DNA of 64,000 nucleotides, taken from Chryseobacterium arachidis (lineage in GTDB: Bacteria > Bacteroidota > Bacteroidia > Flavobacteriales > Weeksellaceae). The DNA is taken from assembly GCF_900129245.1 (NCBI RefSeq), contig NZ_FQUT01000003.1, positions 310,001-374,000 on the forward strand, read 5' to 3'. How positions within the stretch are numbered: the first letter of the stretch is position 1; every line of letters begins with the position of its first letter. Shown here piece by piece: positions 46,446 to 55,377 of this stretch. A program made the position numbers and the translations under genes. Below the pieces are notes generated by a model, which did not search any database, had not been told where the DNA came from, and saw nothing but the letters and a program-made list of their open reading frames with translations.

Positions 46446-47576
46446 ATGAAAATTACTCGTTTATTTTTATTCTTATCATTACTTTTTTTCAGTTTTGGTA
46501 AGGCACAGCTTTCGGCATTTATTAATGGGAAAGAAGTAAAATCCGGTGCAACTATTTCAAAAAAAGACTTGGCAACTTTACAGGTTAGCTTCAAAAAACC
46601 AAAAAATGTAATTCCTTATTCTGGTTTTTCGCATTTGTATGTTCAGTTTGCGGATAATACCAATACCTACATCACCCATTGGGGTATGCAAAAAGACGGC
46701 TATACTGCTATGGAAGATTTTCTTAAAAACACACCCGCTACAAAGAAATTCAGTGTTTTTGAAGGAAATGATTTTTACACTAAAGGAAATACACTTCAAT
46801 GGGTTTTGGATGGAGCCAATGGATCGGAAAACCAAAAAAGCATAAAAGTAGAAATCGGACTTTGGGTTAAGGAAGAAACAGGTTATCAGCAATATGGGCA
46901 AAAAGTTCAGTTATTAGAGCCTATCTCTTTCAATGTTCCTATTTGGGAAACAAAAAATCTTTATCTTCCTTATCTTGATTTAACTATTGACAAAACCAAT
47001 ATAAAAGAAGATATCGACACAGACCAAACAGGTAGTACAGCGGATCCCCGCACCGAAGTGGGTTATCAAATGAATCGTAATCAAGTTACTTATCTTGTTT
47101 ATGCTTTTGAAAAAAGTTCACATCCTGGCTTAACAGTTGATGAAGTAGCTAAAGATTTTATTCATAAAGTTGCTTATGATTCTAATAACGATAAAGTAAA
47201 AAAAATTCATGAATATGATTTTAAAAAATATGAACTACCTTGGTATGACATCTGTGATCTTTTCCGTGATGAACATATCCAAAACGTGGATTATTACACC
47301 AATAAATCAGTAAAATCTATTGATTTGATGACCTTATATCAAAAAGCAGAATTTGGTAAAATGAAAGGCTATTCTTTTGAGTCTGGTTTATACAATACCG
47401 GCAGACAAGACGGAAAATTATATAAAGATGTAGGCCAGTTTAAAATCTATATTCTAAATCATCCTACAAATCCTGATCTGATATTGATGATTTGTAACAA
47501 AGTACTAAGAAGTACAGCAACAGCACAGGATTTAGATACATATATGCAAACTTTTCTAAAAAGCATTAAACAATAG
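46446..47576 (+). CDS. Exported protein of unknown function
   Basis: A 376-residue protein with a signal peptide (MKITRLFLFLSLLFFSFGKAQ). The first half is beta-rich and resembles an immunoglobulin-like or fibre domain (LSAFINGKEVKSGATISKKDL). The second half is mixed helix and strand (TVDEVAKDFIHKVAYDSNNDKVKKIHEYDFKKYEL). No type IX sorting domain and no lipobox are present. No family is recognised. It has a clear own promoter and terminator, so it is an independent unit within the array. Confidence 0.65.
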   Translation: MKITRLFLFLSLLFFSFGKAQLSAFINGKEVKSGATISKKDLATLQVSFKKPKNVIPYSGFSHLYVQFADNTNTYITHWGMQKDGYTAMEDFLKNTPATKKFSVFEGNDFYTKGNTLQWVLDGANGSENQKSIKVEIGLWVKEETGYQQYGQKVQLLEPISFNVPIWETKNLYLPYLDLTIDKTNIKEDIDTDQTGSTADPRTEVGYQMNRNQVTYLVYAFEKSSHPGLTVDEVAKDFIHKVAYDSNNDKVKKIHEYDFKKYELPWYDICDLFRDEHIQNVDYYTNKSVKSIDLMTLYQKAEFGKMKGYSFESGLYNTGRQDGKLYKDVGQFKIYILNHPTNPDLILMICNKVLRSTATAQDLDTYMQTFLKSIKQ

Positions 47577-47579
47577 TTT

Positions 47580-47613
47580 TAAAATCCCGGACTTCAGGTT
47601 CGGGATTTTGTTT
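47580..47613 (+). terminator. Terminator of the 376-residue exported protein gene
   Basis: Perfect stem AAAATCCCG / CGGGATTTT with an 11-base loop, followed by TGTTTCT, directly after the stop. Confidence 0.75.
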
Positions 47614-47740
47614 CTAAAGAATTCTAAAGCTGTTAAAATCTATCTTTTACTTTAAATGTTTTTCAATTATCTTTGTTAATCAACTTATTTTATTAATTTC
47701 AAATCTGATAAGCTAAATTCAGAACAAAAAAACACAAACC

Positions 47741-48589
47741 ATGAAAATCGCTCTTTTTTCTGACATCCACGGAAAAATTCTATTACCTTTCAAACTTGTC
47801 GATCTATATCAAAAAGAAACAGGGAATAAAATTGATTTCATCCTGCAATGCGGAGATATGGGAGCATATCCTTTTATAGAAAACCTAGACAAAGCAACGA
47901 TAAAGCACGCACAATACGACAGGGATGAATTGGGATTTCATGACGATTTTACCAAAGTCGATCAAGATATCAAGGCATTTTTAGATGAACTCAATATCAA
48001 TATGATTTGTGTTCGCGGAAATCATGAAGACCACGATTTTTTAGATGCTCTGGAAAAAGAAAACTTAGATAAAAGTATATTTCCTATTGATGTTTATGAA
48101 AGAGTTTTTGTATGCAGATCTGGTTTGGAACAAAAACTAGAAACGGAAGATGAGGTTTTAAATTTTGTGGGTATCGGCAGAATCGGAGATCGAAAAGGAA
48201 GATCGGAGAAACGATTTATTCAGGATTATGAAAGAAAGGAAATCAGGAAATTGCTGAAAACAAAAAATACTTTTGATGTTTTAATCACCCACGATAAAGA
48301 CGACAGCAGCCAAAGAGGATACGGAATGGCAGAAATCCGGGAAGTGCTCGATAATGTCATTTTTCATTATCATTTTTACGGACATACGGGAGAGCCTTTT
48401 AAAGAAGAAACAGATTTCAACGGCATCACACAAGCCATCAAAATAAAAGAGCTGGAATTTAATGAAAGTGGGATTTTAGAAAAAGGCTGTATGATTATTT
48501 TAACAAAAGAAAACGGAGAATTGAGCATCGAAATTGTGGATCAGAAACTGACGAATAAAATGACAAAATTTAATTGGAAACTCCCATAA
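47741..48589 (+). CDS. Calcineurin-like metallophosphoesterase
   Basis: A 282-residue cytoplasmic metallophosphoesterase. The dinuclear-metal motifs are in order: FSDIHG (Asp8, His10), CGDMG (Asp39), VRGNHEDHD (Asn94, His95), LITHDKDD and the final YGHTGEP. The substrate could be a nucleotide, a phosphoprotein or 5'-capped RNA; the sequence does not decide. The frame starts after an A-rich leader. Downstream at 48606 is an orphan gene 16 bases away, probably in the same transcript. Confidence 0.85.
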   Translation: MKIALFSDIHGKILLPFKLVDLYQKETGNKIDFILQCGDMGAYPFIENLDKATIKHAQYDRDELGFHDDFTKVDQDIKAFLDELNINMICVRGNHEDHDFLDALEKENLDKSIFPIDVYERVFVCRSGLEQKLETEDEVLNFVGIGRIGDRKGRSEKRFIQDYERKEIRKLLKTKNTFDVLITHDKDDSSQRGYGMAEIREVLDNVIFHYHFYGHTGEPFKEETDFNGITQAIKIKELEFNESGILEKGCMIILTKENGELSIEIVDQKLTNKMTKFNWKLP

Positions 48590-48605
48590 AAAATGTTTAA
48601 TAAAA

Positions 48606-49115
48606 ATGGAAAGATTTTCAAACAGAATAGAAGCACTGATGAGTGAGGCTAAAATTGAAATAGAAAATTTCGCTCTAAAAAACGGAGAAAACATCATTGC
48701 TTATTTATCTGAATTACCATCAATGAGTGGATTTCCCTATAAAATAATTTTAGTTGAAAACTCTGAGGGGATTGTTTATTCAAGATTTAGACAATGGGAT
48801 ACAGAATATGATTTCACACGATGGGATAACGGAATTTTTAATCTGGACAGACTGCGAATAATCACCGAAGAAAACATTCTTTCCAAAACAGAATCCGCCT
48901 TGCTGAAAGAACATTTGTCACAATTGGAAAAAATCCAGCTGCCCGAAAATATAAACGAAGAAAATGTAATCATTTTAGATAGCTCTCTTTGGAAATTCGG
49001 TTTCATTTTAAAAAATAAAAATATAGATTACACTTGGAAAGCTGCAACAGAAGATATTAATCTATTTAGCCCAATACTTGATTTGATGAGAGAAAAATAT
49101 TTGGATAGAATCTAA
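48606..49115 (+). CDS. Conserved protein of unknown function
   Basis: A 169-residue soluble protein with an N-terminal helix (RIEALMSEAKIEIENFALKNG) and strands with aromatic residues (YSRFRQWDTEYDFTRWDNGIFN). I do not recognise it. The size, acidity and setting are like immunity proteins of contact-dependent toxin systems, but that is inference from context only. It lies 16 bases after the phosphoesterase gene. Confidence 0.5.
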   Translation: MERFSNRIEALMSEAKIEIENFALKNGENIIAYLSELPSMSGFPYKIILVENSEGIVYSRFRQWDTEYDFTRWDNGIFNLDRLRIITEENILSKTESALLKEHLSQLEKIQLPENINEENVIILDSSLWKFGFILKNKNIDYTWKAATEDINLFSPILDLMREKYLDRI

Positions 49116-49173
49116 GTTTCTAAATACCGGACAGAATCTTTATTGTTCAACTTTATTAATCTAAAATCAAAAA

Positions 49174-49848
49174 ATGGGAGATTTACATGGAGTCACACAG
49201 CTAAAACCTAGAATAATTTTGGGTGGAGCTATTTTGAAAATAAAAAAAGAAAAAGAAGCAGCATTTTTAGAAAAATACCCTGTTGGTATTACGAGTTTAG
49301 GCGAAATGGGAATTTTTGATCATACATTTATGACAATTTCTAATGACGGAATTGTAGAAAGATATGCCATGTATTATGATCAGAAAGTAATCGATTTTAA
49401 AACACCCGGAATATACGTACAAGTAAGAGGTCAAAGCAAACATGGTCCCAATCGTTATGATTATGTGGATTTTATGAGCACTCTGTCTGCCTATTTAGAA
49501 GATGCTTTATTTTGTGTAGATTATTGCGATAATATTGATAAATATGAAATTAAAGACGGTGTTTTATACTTCAAAGATAAGGGCAAATTCGATGAGTTCG
49601 ATAATTATCTTATTTTAGATTATGCTTCATCTCCGGAAATTATTGCTGATTTTTATATTGAAAAAATAAATGAATTAATATTATTCAATAACGAATTAAT
49701 GGAAAATGGTGAAAATCTAAATGTTTATTATGATCAGGAAGATTATGAAGATTTATTAAATAAATTCAGGAACTGTAAAGATTACATTTCCGTTGAAAAA
49801 TTCAAAGAATTAGAAGACTGGCTGAAAATTCAAATAGATAACTGTTAA
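49174..49848 (+). CDS. Conserved protein of unknown function
   Basis: A 224-residue acidic soluble protein beginning MGDLHGVTQLKPRIILGGAIL. The central part is beta-rich (HTFMTISNDGIVERYAMYYDQKVIDF). The C-terminal 60 residues are helical and Asp/Glu-rich. No family is recognised and no signal peptide is present. It is followed 15 bases later by the HD-hydrolase gene. Confidence 0.5.
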   Translation: MGDLHGVTQLKPRIILGGAILKIKKEKEAAFLEKYPVGITSLGEMGIFDHTFMTISNDGIVERYAMYYDQKVIDFKTPGIYVQVRGQSKHGPNRYDYVDFMSTLSAYLEDALFCVDYCDNIDKYEIKDGVLYFKDKGKFDEFDNYLILDYASSPEIIADFYIEKINELILFNNELMENGENLNVYYDQEDYEDLLNKFRNCKDYISVEKFKELEDWLKIQIDNC

Positions 49849-49863
49849 TAAAATCACAAAAAA

Positions 49864-50415
49864 ATGAACAACAATTTTACAATCGACGACTTACAGAATA
49901 TATGGCAAAAAGTAAGCATTTTGCATAACGGACAAACCTACGGTGGACAAAATAAAGATCAAAAAATAGAATACATCAACCACATCGGCAGCGTTGTATT
50001 TGAAATCATGAATGCAACTAAAAACACTTCAGATTTTAACTTCGATCTTGCCGTAAAATGTGCATTTCTACACGATATCATAGAAGATACAGATTTTAGT
50101 ATCGAAAATCTTGAAAAGGAATATGGCCAAGAAGTAAAGGAGGGTGTTCTTGCACTCACAAAAAACACAAACCTTGAAAAAAAGCATCAGATGATCGATA
50201 GCTTAGAACGGATAAAAGCACAGCCAAAGGAAGTCTGGGCAGTTAAAATGGCAGACAGAATCTGTAATTTATATGCACCACCCTATTATTGGAACGAATC
50301 GAAAAAAGAAAAATACCTCGAAGAAGCAAAAATTATTCTTGAATATTTAAAAGACGGAAATGATTATTTAGCCAAAAGATTATCAGAAAAAATTGAAGCT
50401 TATAAAACCAAATGA
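49864..50415 (+). CDS. HD-domain hydrolase resembling small alarmone hydrolases (MESH1/SpoT-HD)
   Basis: A 183-residue HD-fold protein. Metal-binding residues fit the SpoT/MESH1 pattern: His40 in EYINHIG, His70-Asp71 in FLHDIIEDTD (with Glu74-Asp75), and Asp in AVKMADRICNL, which matches the VKLADKLxNL motif. No synthetase, TGS or ACT domain is attached. It could break down (p)ppGpp or a related nucleotide. Residues that select the substrate cannot be judged by eye. The stop overlaps the next ATG by 4 bases, so the two are coupled. Confidence 0.75.
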   Translation: MNNNFTIDDLQNIWQKVSILHNGQTYGGQNKDQKIEYINHIGSVVFEIMNATKNTSDFNFDLAVKCAFLHDIIEDTDFSIENLEKEYGQEVKEGVLALTKNTNLEKKHQMIDSLERIKAQPKEVWAVKMADRICNLYAPPYYWNESKKEKYLEEAKIILEYLKDGNDYLAKRLSEKIEAYKTK

Positions 50416-50822
50416 TCAAGGTTAAAATACATACTATTGATGGGCAATTTGATGTAGAAATCAAAAGAAATGAAGATTTTTATGCTCTTTTAGTGATCGC
50501 ATCTAAATCCGAGTATTTCCGAGATCACAATGGCAAAGTCTGGAGTGGAAAAATTCTGGAAACAGAAAAGCTTTTTGAGATCACAAATCTTATAAAAGAG
50601 TGTTACAGAAACCCGTCTGTTCCCACCAGAATAACCATTCTTGACGGAAGATCAATAAAAATCAATCTACAAGATGACGAATCGCAAATTTCATTGCGTT
50701 TGATAGATATAGACGAAAATACCAACGAATCTAAGCTGATCCAAAAAATTAAGGAATTCACCATCGAGATAATAGGAAATGATACTATTCTACAGGATTA
50801 TTTAGATATTTTTATGGATTAA
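50412..50822 (+). CDS. Small protein coupled to the HD hydrolase
   Basis: A 136-residue soluble protein, mainly strands (MIKVKIHTIDGQFDVEIKRNED, TRITILDGRSIKINLQDDE) with an acidic C-terminal helix. Its start overlaps the HD-hydrolase stop (ATGA). No family is recognised. The tight coupling suggests a partner, regulator or inhibitor of the hydrolase, but nothing in the sequence shows it. Confidence 0.5.
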   Translation: MIKVKIHTIDGQFDVEIKRNEDFYALLVIASKSEYFRDHNGKVWSGKILETEKLFEITNLIKECYRNPSVPTRITILDGRSIKINLQDDESQISLRLIDIDENTNESKLIQKIKEFTIEIIGNDTILQDYLDIFMD

Positions 50823-50867
50823 TCTCCTGAAATGAAGTGCATAATTACCAATACATTTGATTAAAAT

Positions 50868-51407
50868 ATGACGTATCAAGAATTTGACAATAATATTAAT
50901 CTTGGAAGCCTAAAAAATAGAGATTTGGAAACTTATCTCTTGGCTTTACTCAAGCTGGCTGAGCAGGAAAGAGAACAAATTTTAACCGCCGAATTATTAT
51001 TAAAACTTTTACAGGATGCATGTACTTCCAAACCAAAAAAATTTAATGTTGAATGGTTAAAAATCAAAGACGAACCTGATGAAAATACATTTATGAATTC
51101 AAAAACAAACTCTTCAACAGATAAAACCAGAGTTTCAGATATCGGTGAATTCTATTATTCAGTTGCCGTTCTGAAGTTTCAGATTGCTGAATTGCACAAA
51201 ATGAAAGGTAAACAATTGGAAGATGAAGGAAGATATTTTGGAATTGATTCTGAAACAGGAAACAGATGGTATAATTTTGATCCAAGTTCTATTTTAGATT
51301 GTGGAATGAGATGTTTTATGGATCACGTAAGAGATGATAATCAGGAATTTGAAGTAAGTTGGCGAACTTTAGGCGATTTATTAGAAATGGGTAGAATGTA
51401 TGAGTAA
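50868..51407 (+). CDS. Conserved protein of unknown function
   Basis: A 179-residue, mostly helical soluble protein (LETYLLALLKLAEQEREQILTAELLLKLLQ). The second half has Gly- and Trp-rich stretches (GNRWYNFDPSSILDCGMRCF). It is not recognised. It lies 45 bases after the previous gene in the same orientation. Confidence 0.5.
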   Translation: MTYQEFDNNINLGSLKNRDLETYLLALLKLAEQEREQILTAELLLKLLQDACTSKPKKFNVEWLKIKDEPDENTFMNSKTNSSTDKTRVSDIGEFYYSVAVLKFQIAELHKMKGKQLEDEGRYFGIDSETGNRWYNFDPSSILDCGMRCFMDHVRDDNQEFEVSWRTLGDLLEMGRMYE

Positions 51408-51435
51408 AATAAATTGATTAAATCAGAATTTTTAT

Positions 51436-51864
51436 ATGAAAGGAGAAAAAATTGAATTTACAGACTTCAATTTTAAATTGGCTATTATTGAAGAATTAAT
51501 GTACATCAAAGAGCTTATACAACCTAAGTTCGATATTTTTGAGTTTGTAGATTCTTACAAAGAAAGAGAAATAGATGTTGAAAAAGAAGGATATAAAGCG
51601 ATTCCTGAAGCAATAGAATATTTCAAAGAATTAAAAATTGATAAAAAATTTGCCACAGAGATCACTCAAATATACCAAGACGGTGGAAATGACATTTACA
51701 TGAACATCACACCTTATTGGGATGGCGAAGACGATTCTTTTAATATTGAAGTTTACGATGATATCAAACATTTTCCGAACTTAAAGAAAATGACGCTTTT
51801 CAGTAATGATCCCAAAGTATATGAAAATCTTAAATTACAAGGAATAGATGCCGTTCCATTATAA
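51436..51864 (+). CDS. DUF6892-like protein
   Basis: A 142-residue protein ending with a segment like NIEVYDDIKHFPNLKKMTLFSND, which resembles the DUF6892 pattern (from memory) seen in small proteins of Bacteroidota and Gammaproteobacteria. It starts KGEKIEFTDFNFKLAIIEELMY. No signal peptide is present. The function is unknown. It is 28 bases after its upstream neighbour. Confidence 0.5.
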   Translation: MKGEKIEFTDFNFKLAIIEELMYIKELIQPKFDIFEFVDSYKEREIDVEKEGYKAIPEAIEYFKELKIDKKFATEITQIYQDGGNDIYMNITPYWDGEDDSFNIEVYDDIKHFPNLKKMTLFSNDPKVYENLKLQGIDAVPL

Positions 51865-51974
51865 AACCGTAAATAAAATATTTCATTTTGATTCATTTGT
51901 TTTTATTTTTGACATTAACTTTCAAAATCTCAACATATTAATCCAAAGAAGTATTACACAATTAAAACAAAACA

Positions 51975-52994
51975 ATGAATGAATTTTCAGGGTACGAAAA
52001 AATGCCCAACAACTTAAAAAAATTAGGTCTTAGCGAAAGTGATTTTTCGAAAATGGAAAAACTGAAATGGGTGGTTACAGAAAAAGTTCACGGCGCCAAC
52101 TTCAGCTTTGTCTATGAAAACAGCAATCTTAAATTTGCCAAAAGAAAAGAATACCTCAACTGGACAGACGATTTTTTTGGTTTTCAATTGGTTGCAAGCA
52201 AATTAGAGAATAACATTCTACGTCTTTTCGAAAAATTAAGCCACGAAATAACCGCAGAAAAATATATTATTTACGGGGAATTGTTTGGAGGAAAATATCC
52301 TCATCCTGAAGTAGAACCTGTAAAAGATTTACATGCCATCCAGACAGGAGTTTATTATACGCCCAATATTGAATTTTGCGCTTTTGATATTGCTATTGAA
52401 ACCGATGGTTCAGGTTCTAAATATTATTTAGATTATGAAAGTTCAGTGGCTTATTTTAATGAGTTTGGAATTTTTCATGCACAGCCATTATTGATCGGAA
52501 AATTCAATGAAGCGATGAATTTTAATATTAGAATCAACTCCTCTATTCCTAAAGAATTCAACCTTCCGGAATTACAGAATAATTTAATTGAAGGAGTGGT
52601 GATAAAACCTTTTAATCAGACAGATAACAAACTTTTTACAAGACCAATTATTAAATTGAAAAATCCTGAATTTGATGAAGAAGAGAAATTCCACGAGGCT
52701 GAAAAATGGTCATTCATTCCTAATATTTCCTCTAAAACAGAAGAATTATCTTTTATTGTAGATGAACTGAGAAACTATGTCACTCAAAACAGGCTGAAAA
52801 GTGCAATTTCTAAAATTGGCACATTGGATATGAACAACGAGACACGAGTTTCAGAAATAAAAAAAGAATTTTTAGAAGATGTCATCACAGATTTTAATGA
52901 AAATAATGACAATCTTTTGAATGATTTATCTCTTGAAGACAAACAGTGGATCATCGAAAGAATTAATTCTGAGATCAACAAAATAATGTTTTAG
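51975..52994 (+). CDS. T4 Rnl2-type RNA ligase
   Basis: A 339-residue nucleotidyltransferase close in size to T4 RNA ligase 2 (334). Motif I is EKVHGAN with the AMP-accepting Lys37. Other ligase motifs follow: YGELFGGKYPHPEVEP (III/IIIa region), FCAFDI, EGVVIKP (IV) and RPIIKLKNPEF (V). The C-terminal 100 residues are helical, as in Rnl2. It seals 3'-OH/5'-phosphate nicks in duplex RNA, so repair of cleaved tRNA or rRNA is a plausible role, for example after a toxin RNase. No polynucleotide kinase gene is next to it. Confidence 0.85.
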   Translation: MNEFSGYEKMPNNLKKLGLSESDFSKMEKLKWVVTEKVHGANFSFVYENSNLKFAKRKEYLNWTDDFFGFQLVASKLENNILRLFEKLSHEITAEKYIIYGELFGGKYPHPEVEPVKDLHAIQTGVYYTPNIEFCAFDIAIETDGSGSKYYLDYESSVAYFNEFGIFHAQPLLIGKFNEAMNFNIRINSSIPKEFNLPELQNNLIEGVVIKPFNQTDNKLFTRPIIKLKNPEFDEEEKFHEAEKWSFIPNISSKTEELSFIVDELRNYVTQNRLKSAISKIGTLDMNNETRVSEIKKEFLEDVITDFNENNDNLLNDLSLEDKQWIIERINSEINKIMF

Positions 52995-53125
52995 AATGTT
53001 CTTGATTTCTATATTTCAAAGATTAAAAAAGTTTAAACCAATAATCCAGAAGTTTTTTAAAATTTACATTTTCAGTTAGGTTAGGTAAAAAAAAAGAATT
53101 TTAAAACACATCACAACATCTTATT

Positions 53126-53905
53126 ATGAGAAATATTATCTTTTTAATTATACTTTTGGGATTATTTGCTTGTACAAATAAGAAGGAAAAAAACAACGGA
53201 AAAATGGCTATTAAAGCAAATTTTCAAAAAGCACTTTCTTGTGAAGATAAAATTGAGAATTTTAAAATTAATAAATCTGAAGACTCCGTATTATCTAATG
53301 ATATTCAATATATAAACGACTCAGTCCTTAAAGGAAAATTCAAATTAGATATTTCTCGATACGAATCTAAAGATATTCAAAAAAAATGTCTTCCGAATAT
53401 AATTAAAAAAGACTTATTTTATGAATATCCTGTCGAAGGAGATATAAATTTCATCAAAGATTTTAAAAATTTAGGTGATTTGGATGGCGATAAAAAAAAT
53501 GATTCAGTTTTCATTTTGCCCGGTTTGAATTGGTGTGAAGAAGGACAGTCCTATTATTTTACCAATAATAAAATTCCAAGGATACAAACTGAATCAAATT
53601 GTTGTCATACAGAAAGTATTTTCAGCATCGGAGATATTGACGAAAATGGCGGAAATGAAATTGCAGAATATAATTCATCATGCACCAGTAATTTTAAAGC
53701 AATCCGGATTTGGACTTTGAAGAATAGCCAATGGAAATCTGTCGGAGTATTTACTTTTTATTATAATAACGGCAAATATAAAGCCTTTGAAGATTTTCAT
53801 AAATTATATAAAAAAATTTCTAAAAATAAATTTCAATTTCTTGAAATATCAGACAGAAAAGGAGATGGAAGTTTAATAATGAAATGGCACACGATACAGA
53901 TGTAA
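53126..53905 (+). CDS. Lipoprotein with FG-GAP-like segments
   Basis: A 259-residue lipoprotein. The signal peptide MRNIIFLIILLGLFAC ends at a lipobox cysteine, followed by a lysine-rich linker. Two calcium-binding-like stretches (LGDLDGDKKNDSVFIL and IGDIDENGGNEIAEY) resemble FG-GAP repeats. Cysteine pairs (NCCHTE, SSC) may form disulphides. No overall family is recognised. Confidence 0.6.
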   Translation: MRNIIFLIILLGLFACTNKKEKNNGKMAIKANFQKALSCEDKIENFKINKSEDSVLSNDIQYINDSVLKGKFKLDISRYESKDIQKKCLPNIIKKDLFYEYPVEGDINFIKDFKNLGDLDGDKKNDSVFILPGLNWCEEGQSYYFTNNKIPRIQTESNCCHTESIFSIGDIDENGGNEIAEYNSSCTSNFKAIRIWTLKNSQWKSVGVFTFYYNNGKYKAFEDFHKLYKKISKNKFQFLEISDRKGDGSLIMKWHTIQM

Positions 53906-54016
53906 CAGTAATTGCCTAGACTTAAGCCAGCCATGAAATAAGACTTTTATTTTTCCTATTCAAAAACAAATTCCTAAATTTATAGGTTCTTCCAACCTCA
54001 AAAAACACTTCACACA

Positions 54017-54442
54017 ATGGAAAACAAAAAAGACGAAAACATTCTGGACAACGGCCCATTCTATCACGGAACAAAAGCCGATCTGAAAATAGGAGATTTA
54101 CTTACCGCCGGATTCAAATCGAATTATTATTCTGAGATCACCATGAATCATATCTATTTTACAGCATTGCAAAATGGAGCCGGATTGGCTGCAGCATTAG
54201 CAAAAGGTGATGGTGATGAACGTATTTACATTGTAGAACCTTTAGGAAGTTTTGAAAATGATCCAAATGTCACTGATAAAAAATTTCCAGGGAATCCTAC
54301 CAGATCTTACCGAAGTTCAGAACCTCTGAAAGTTGTCGGCGAAGTAAAAGAATGGATAAAACTAACTGATGAAGAACTTCAAAACTGGAAAGAAAGAATT
54401 GCAAAACTGCGTGAAAATCCCGATGCTGAGATTATCAATTAG
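54017..54442 (+). CDS. arr: Rifampin ADP-ribosyltransferase (Arr)
   Basis: A 141-residue enzyme that inactivates rifamycins by ADP-ribosylation from NAD+. The Arr hallmarks are all present: FYHGTKADLKIGDLL near the N-terminus, MNHIYFTALQNGAGLAAALA, ERIYIVEPLGSFENDPNVTDKKFPGNPTRSYRS and LKVVGEVKEW. The length is standard (about 140). It is chromosomal, without flanking mobile elements, so it is probably a resident gene of the lineage. Resistance is a family property and is not shown here. Confidence 0.9.
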   Translation: MENKKDENILDNGPFYHGTKADLKIGDLLTAGFKSNYYSEITMNHIYFTALQNGAGLAAALAKGDGDERIYIVEPLGSFENDPNVTDKKFPGNPTRSYRSSEPLKVVGEVKEWIKLTDEELQNWKERIAKLRENPDAEIIN

Positions 54443-54496
54443 AATTGTAAAAAATAATACTCAATAAAAACATCACCAGTTGCTAAAAGACCACCA

Positions 54497-55156
54497 ATGA
54501 AAAAAGCCTTTGAATTCCTTAAACAGTTAGAGAAAAACAATAATCGTGAATGGTTTGCCCAGCACAAAGCAGATTATGATTCGGTGGTAAAAGAAAACAA
54601 AACATTGTTTCATAAGATTTATACTGAACTTCAGGAATATGATAATTTAAAAGGAATCCATATTTTCAGAATTTACAGAGATGTTCGCTTTTCCAAAGAT
54701 CAGACTCCGTACAAGACTAATTTCGGAGTTGGATATTCCCGTTCGAAACCTATGTTGAGAGGTGGATATTATATTCATCTGGAGCCCGGCAACAGTTTTG
54801 TGGGAGGCGGATTCTGGGGTCCGGATGCTAAAGATCTGCTCCGCATCCGTAAAGAGTTTGAAATCAGTACTACAGAAATTGAAAAGATCACTTCAGACGA
54901 TACATTCATAAAATATTTTGGAGAAATTAAAGGCGATGCCGTAAAAACTGCTCCCAGAGGTTTTGATAAAGATCATCCCGCTATACACCTCATCAGAAAA
55001 AAACAATATGTAGTCATGAGAAAATTTACAGATAAGGAAGTTCTCTCCGATGATTTTCAGAAAGAGGCTGTTCTCACCTTATTAGCCATGCGTCCTTTTT
55101 TTGACTATATGAGCGAAGTATTAACTACGGATCTGAATGGAGAATCTTTATTTTAA
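54497..55156 (+). CDS. DUF2461-family protein
   Basis: A 219-residue protein of the DUF2461 (TIGR02453) family: FLKQLEKNNNREWFAQHKADYD, HIFRIYRDVRFSKDQTPYKTNFGVGYSR, GGYYIHLEPGNSFVGGGFW and FDKDHPAIHLIRKKQYVVMR are the conserved blocks. The function is unknown, with distribution across bacteria and fungi. It is the last gene of the accessory array, 54 bases after arr. Confidence 0.88.
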   Translation: MKKAFEFLKQLEKNNNREWFAQHKADYDSVVKENKTLFHKIYTELQEYDNLKGIHIFRIYRDVRFSKDQTPYKTNFGVGYSRSKPMLRGGYYIHLEPGNSFVGGGFWGPDAKDLLRIRKEFEISTTEIEKITSDDTFIKYFGEIKGDAVKTAPRGFDKDHPAIHLIRKKQYVVMRKFTDKEVLSDDFQKEAVLTLLAMRPFFDYMSEVLTTDLNGESLF

Positions 55157-55330
55157 ATAAAACCTGTTTAAAAATTTCTACCTTCTTAAATCCCGTTACT
55201 ATTTTGTTTTTTTATAAAAGATGCTTCAAAATTGAAAAAAATAAATACAATCCGCCTACAATTTAAACAGGGACTGCTTGATATTAATTACTTTAAGGCA
55301 GAATAAAGTAACTCAATTTCAGGAATTTTT

Positions 55331-55362
55331 TTTGCTCTATTGATCCGTTGTACGTATTATTG
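55331..55362 (+). promoter_or_regulatory. Promoter of the M48 peptidase gene
   Basis: TTTG (55331-55334), a 20-base spacer and TATTATTG (55355-55362, one mismatch to TAnnTTTG) lie 15 bases before the ATG. Confidence 0.5.
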
Positions 55363-55377
55363 TAAAAAATTATTTCC

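Noticed and set aside
54017..54442. Rifampin transferase as part of a mobile resistance cassette
   Set aside because: There is no integron site, transposase or change in base composition around it, so it appears resident.
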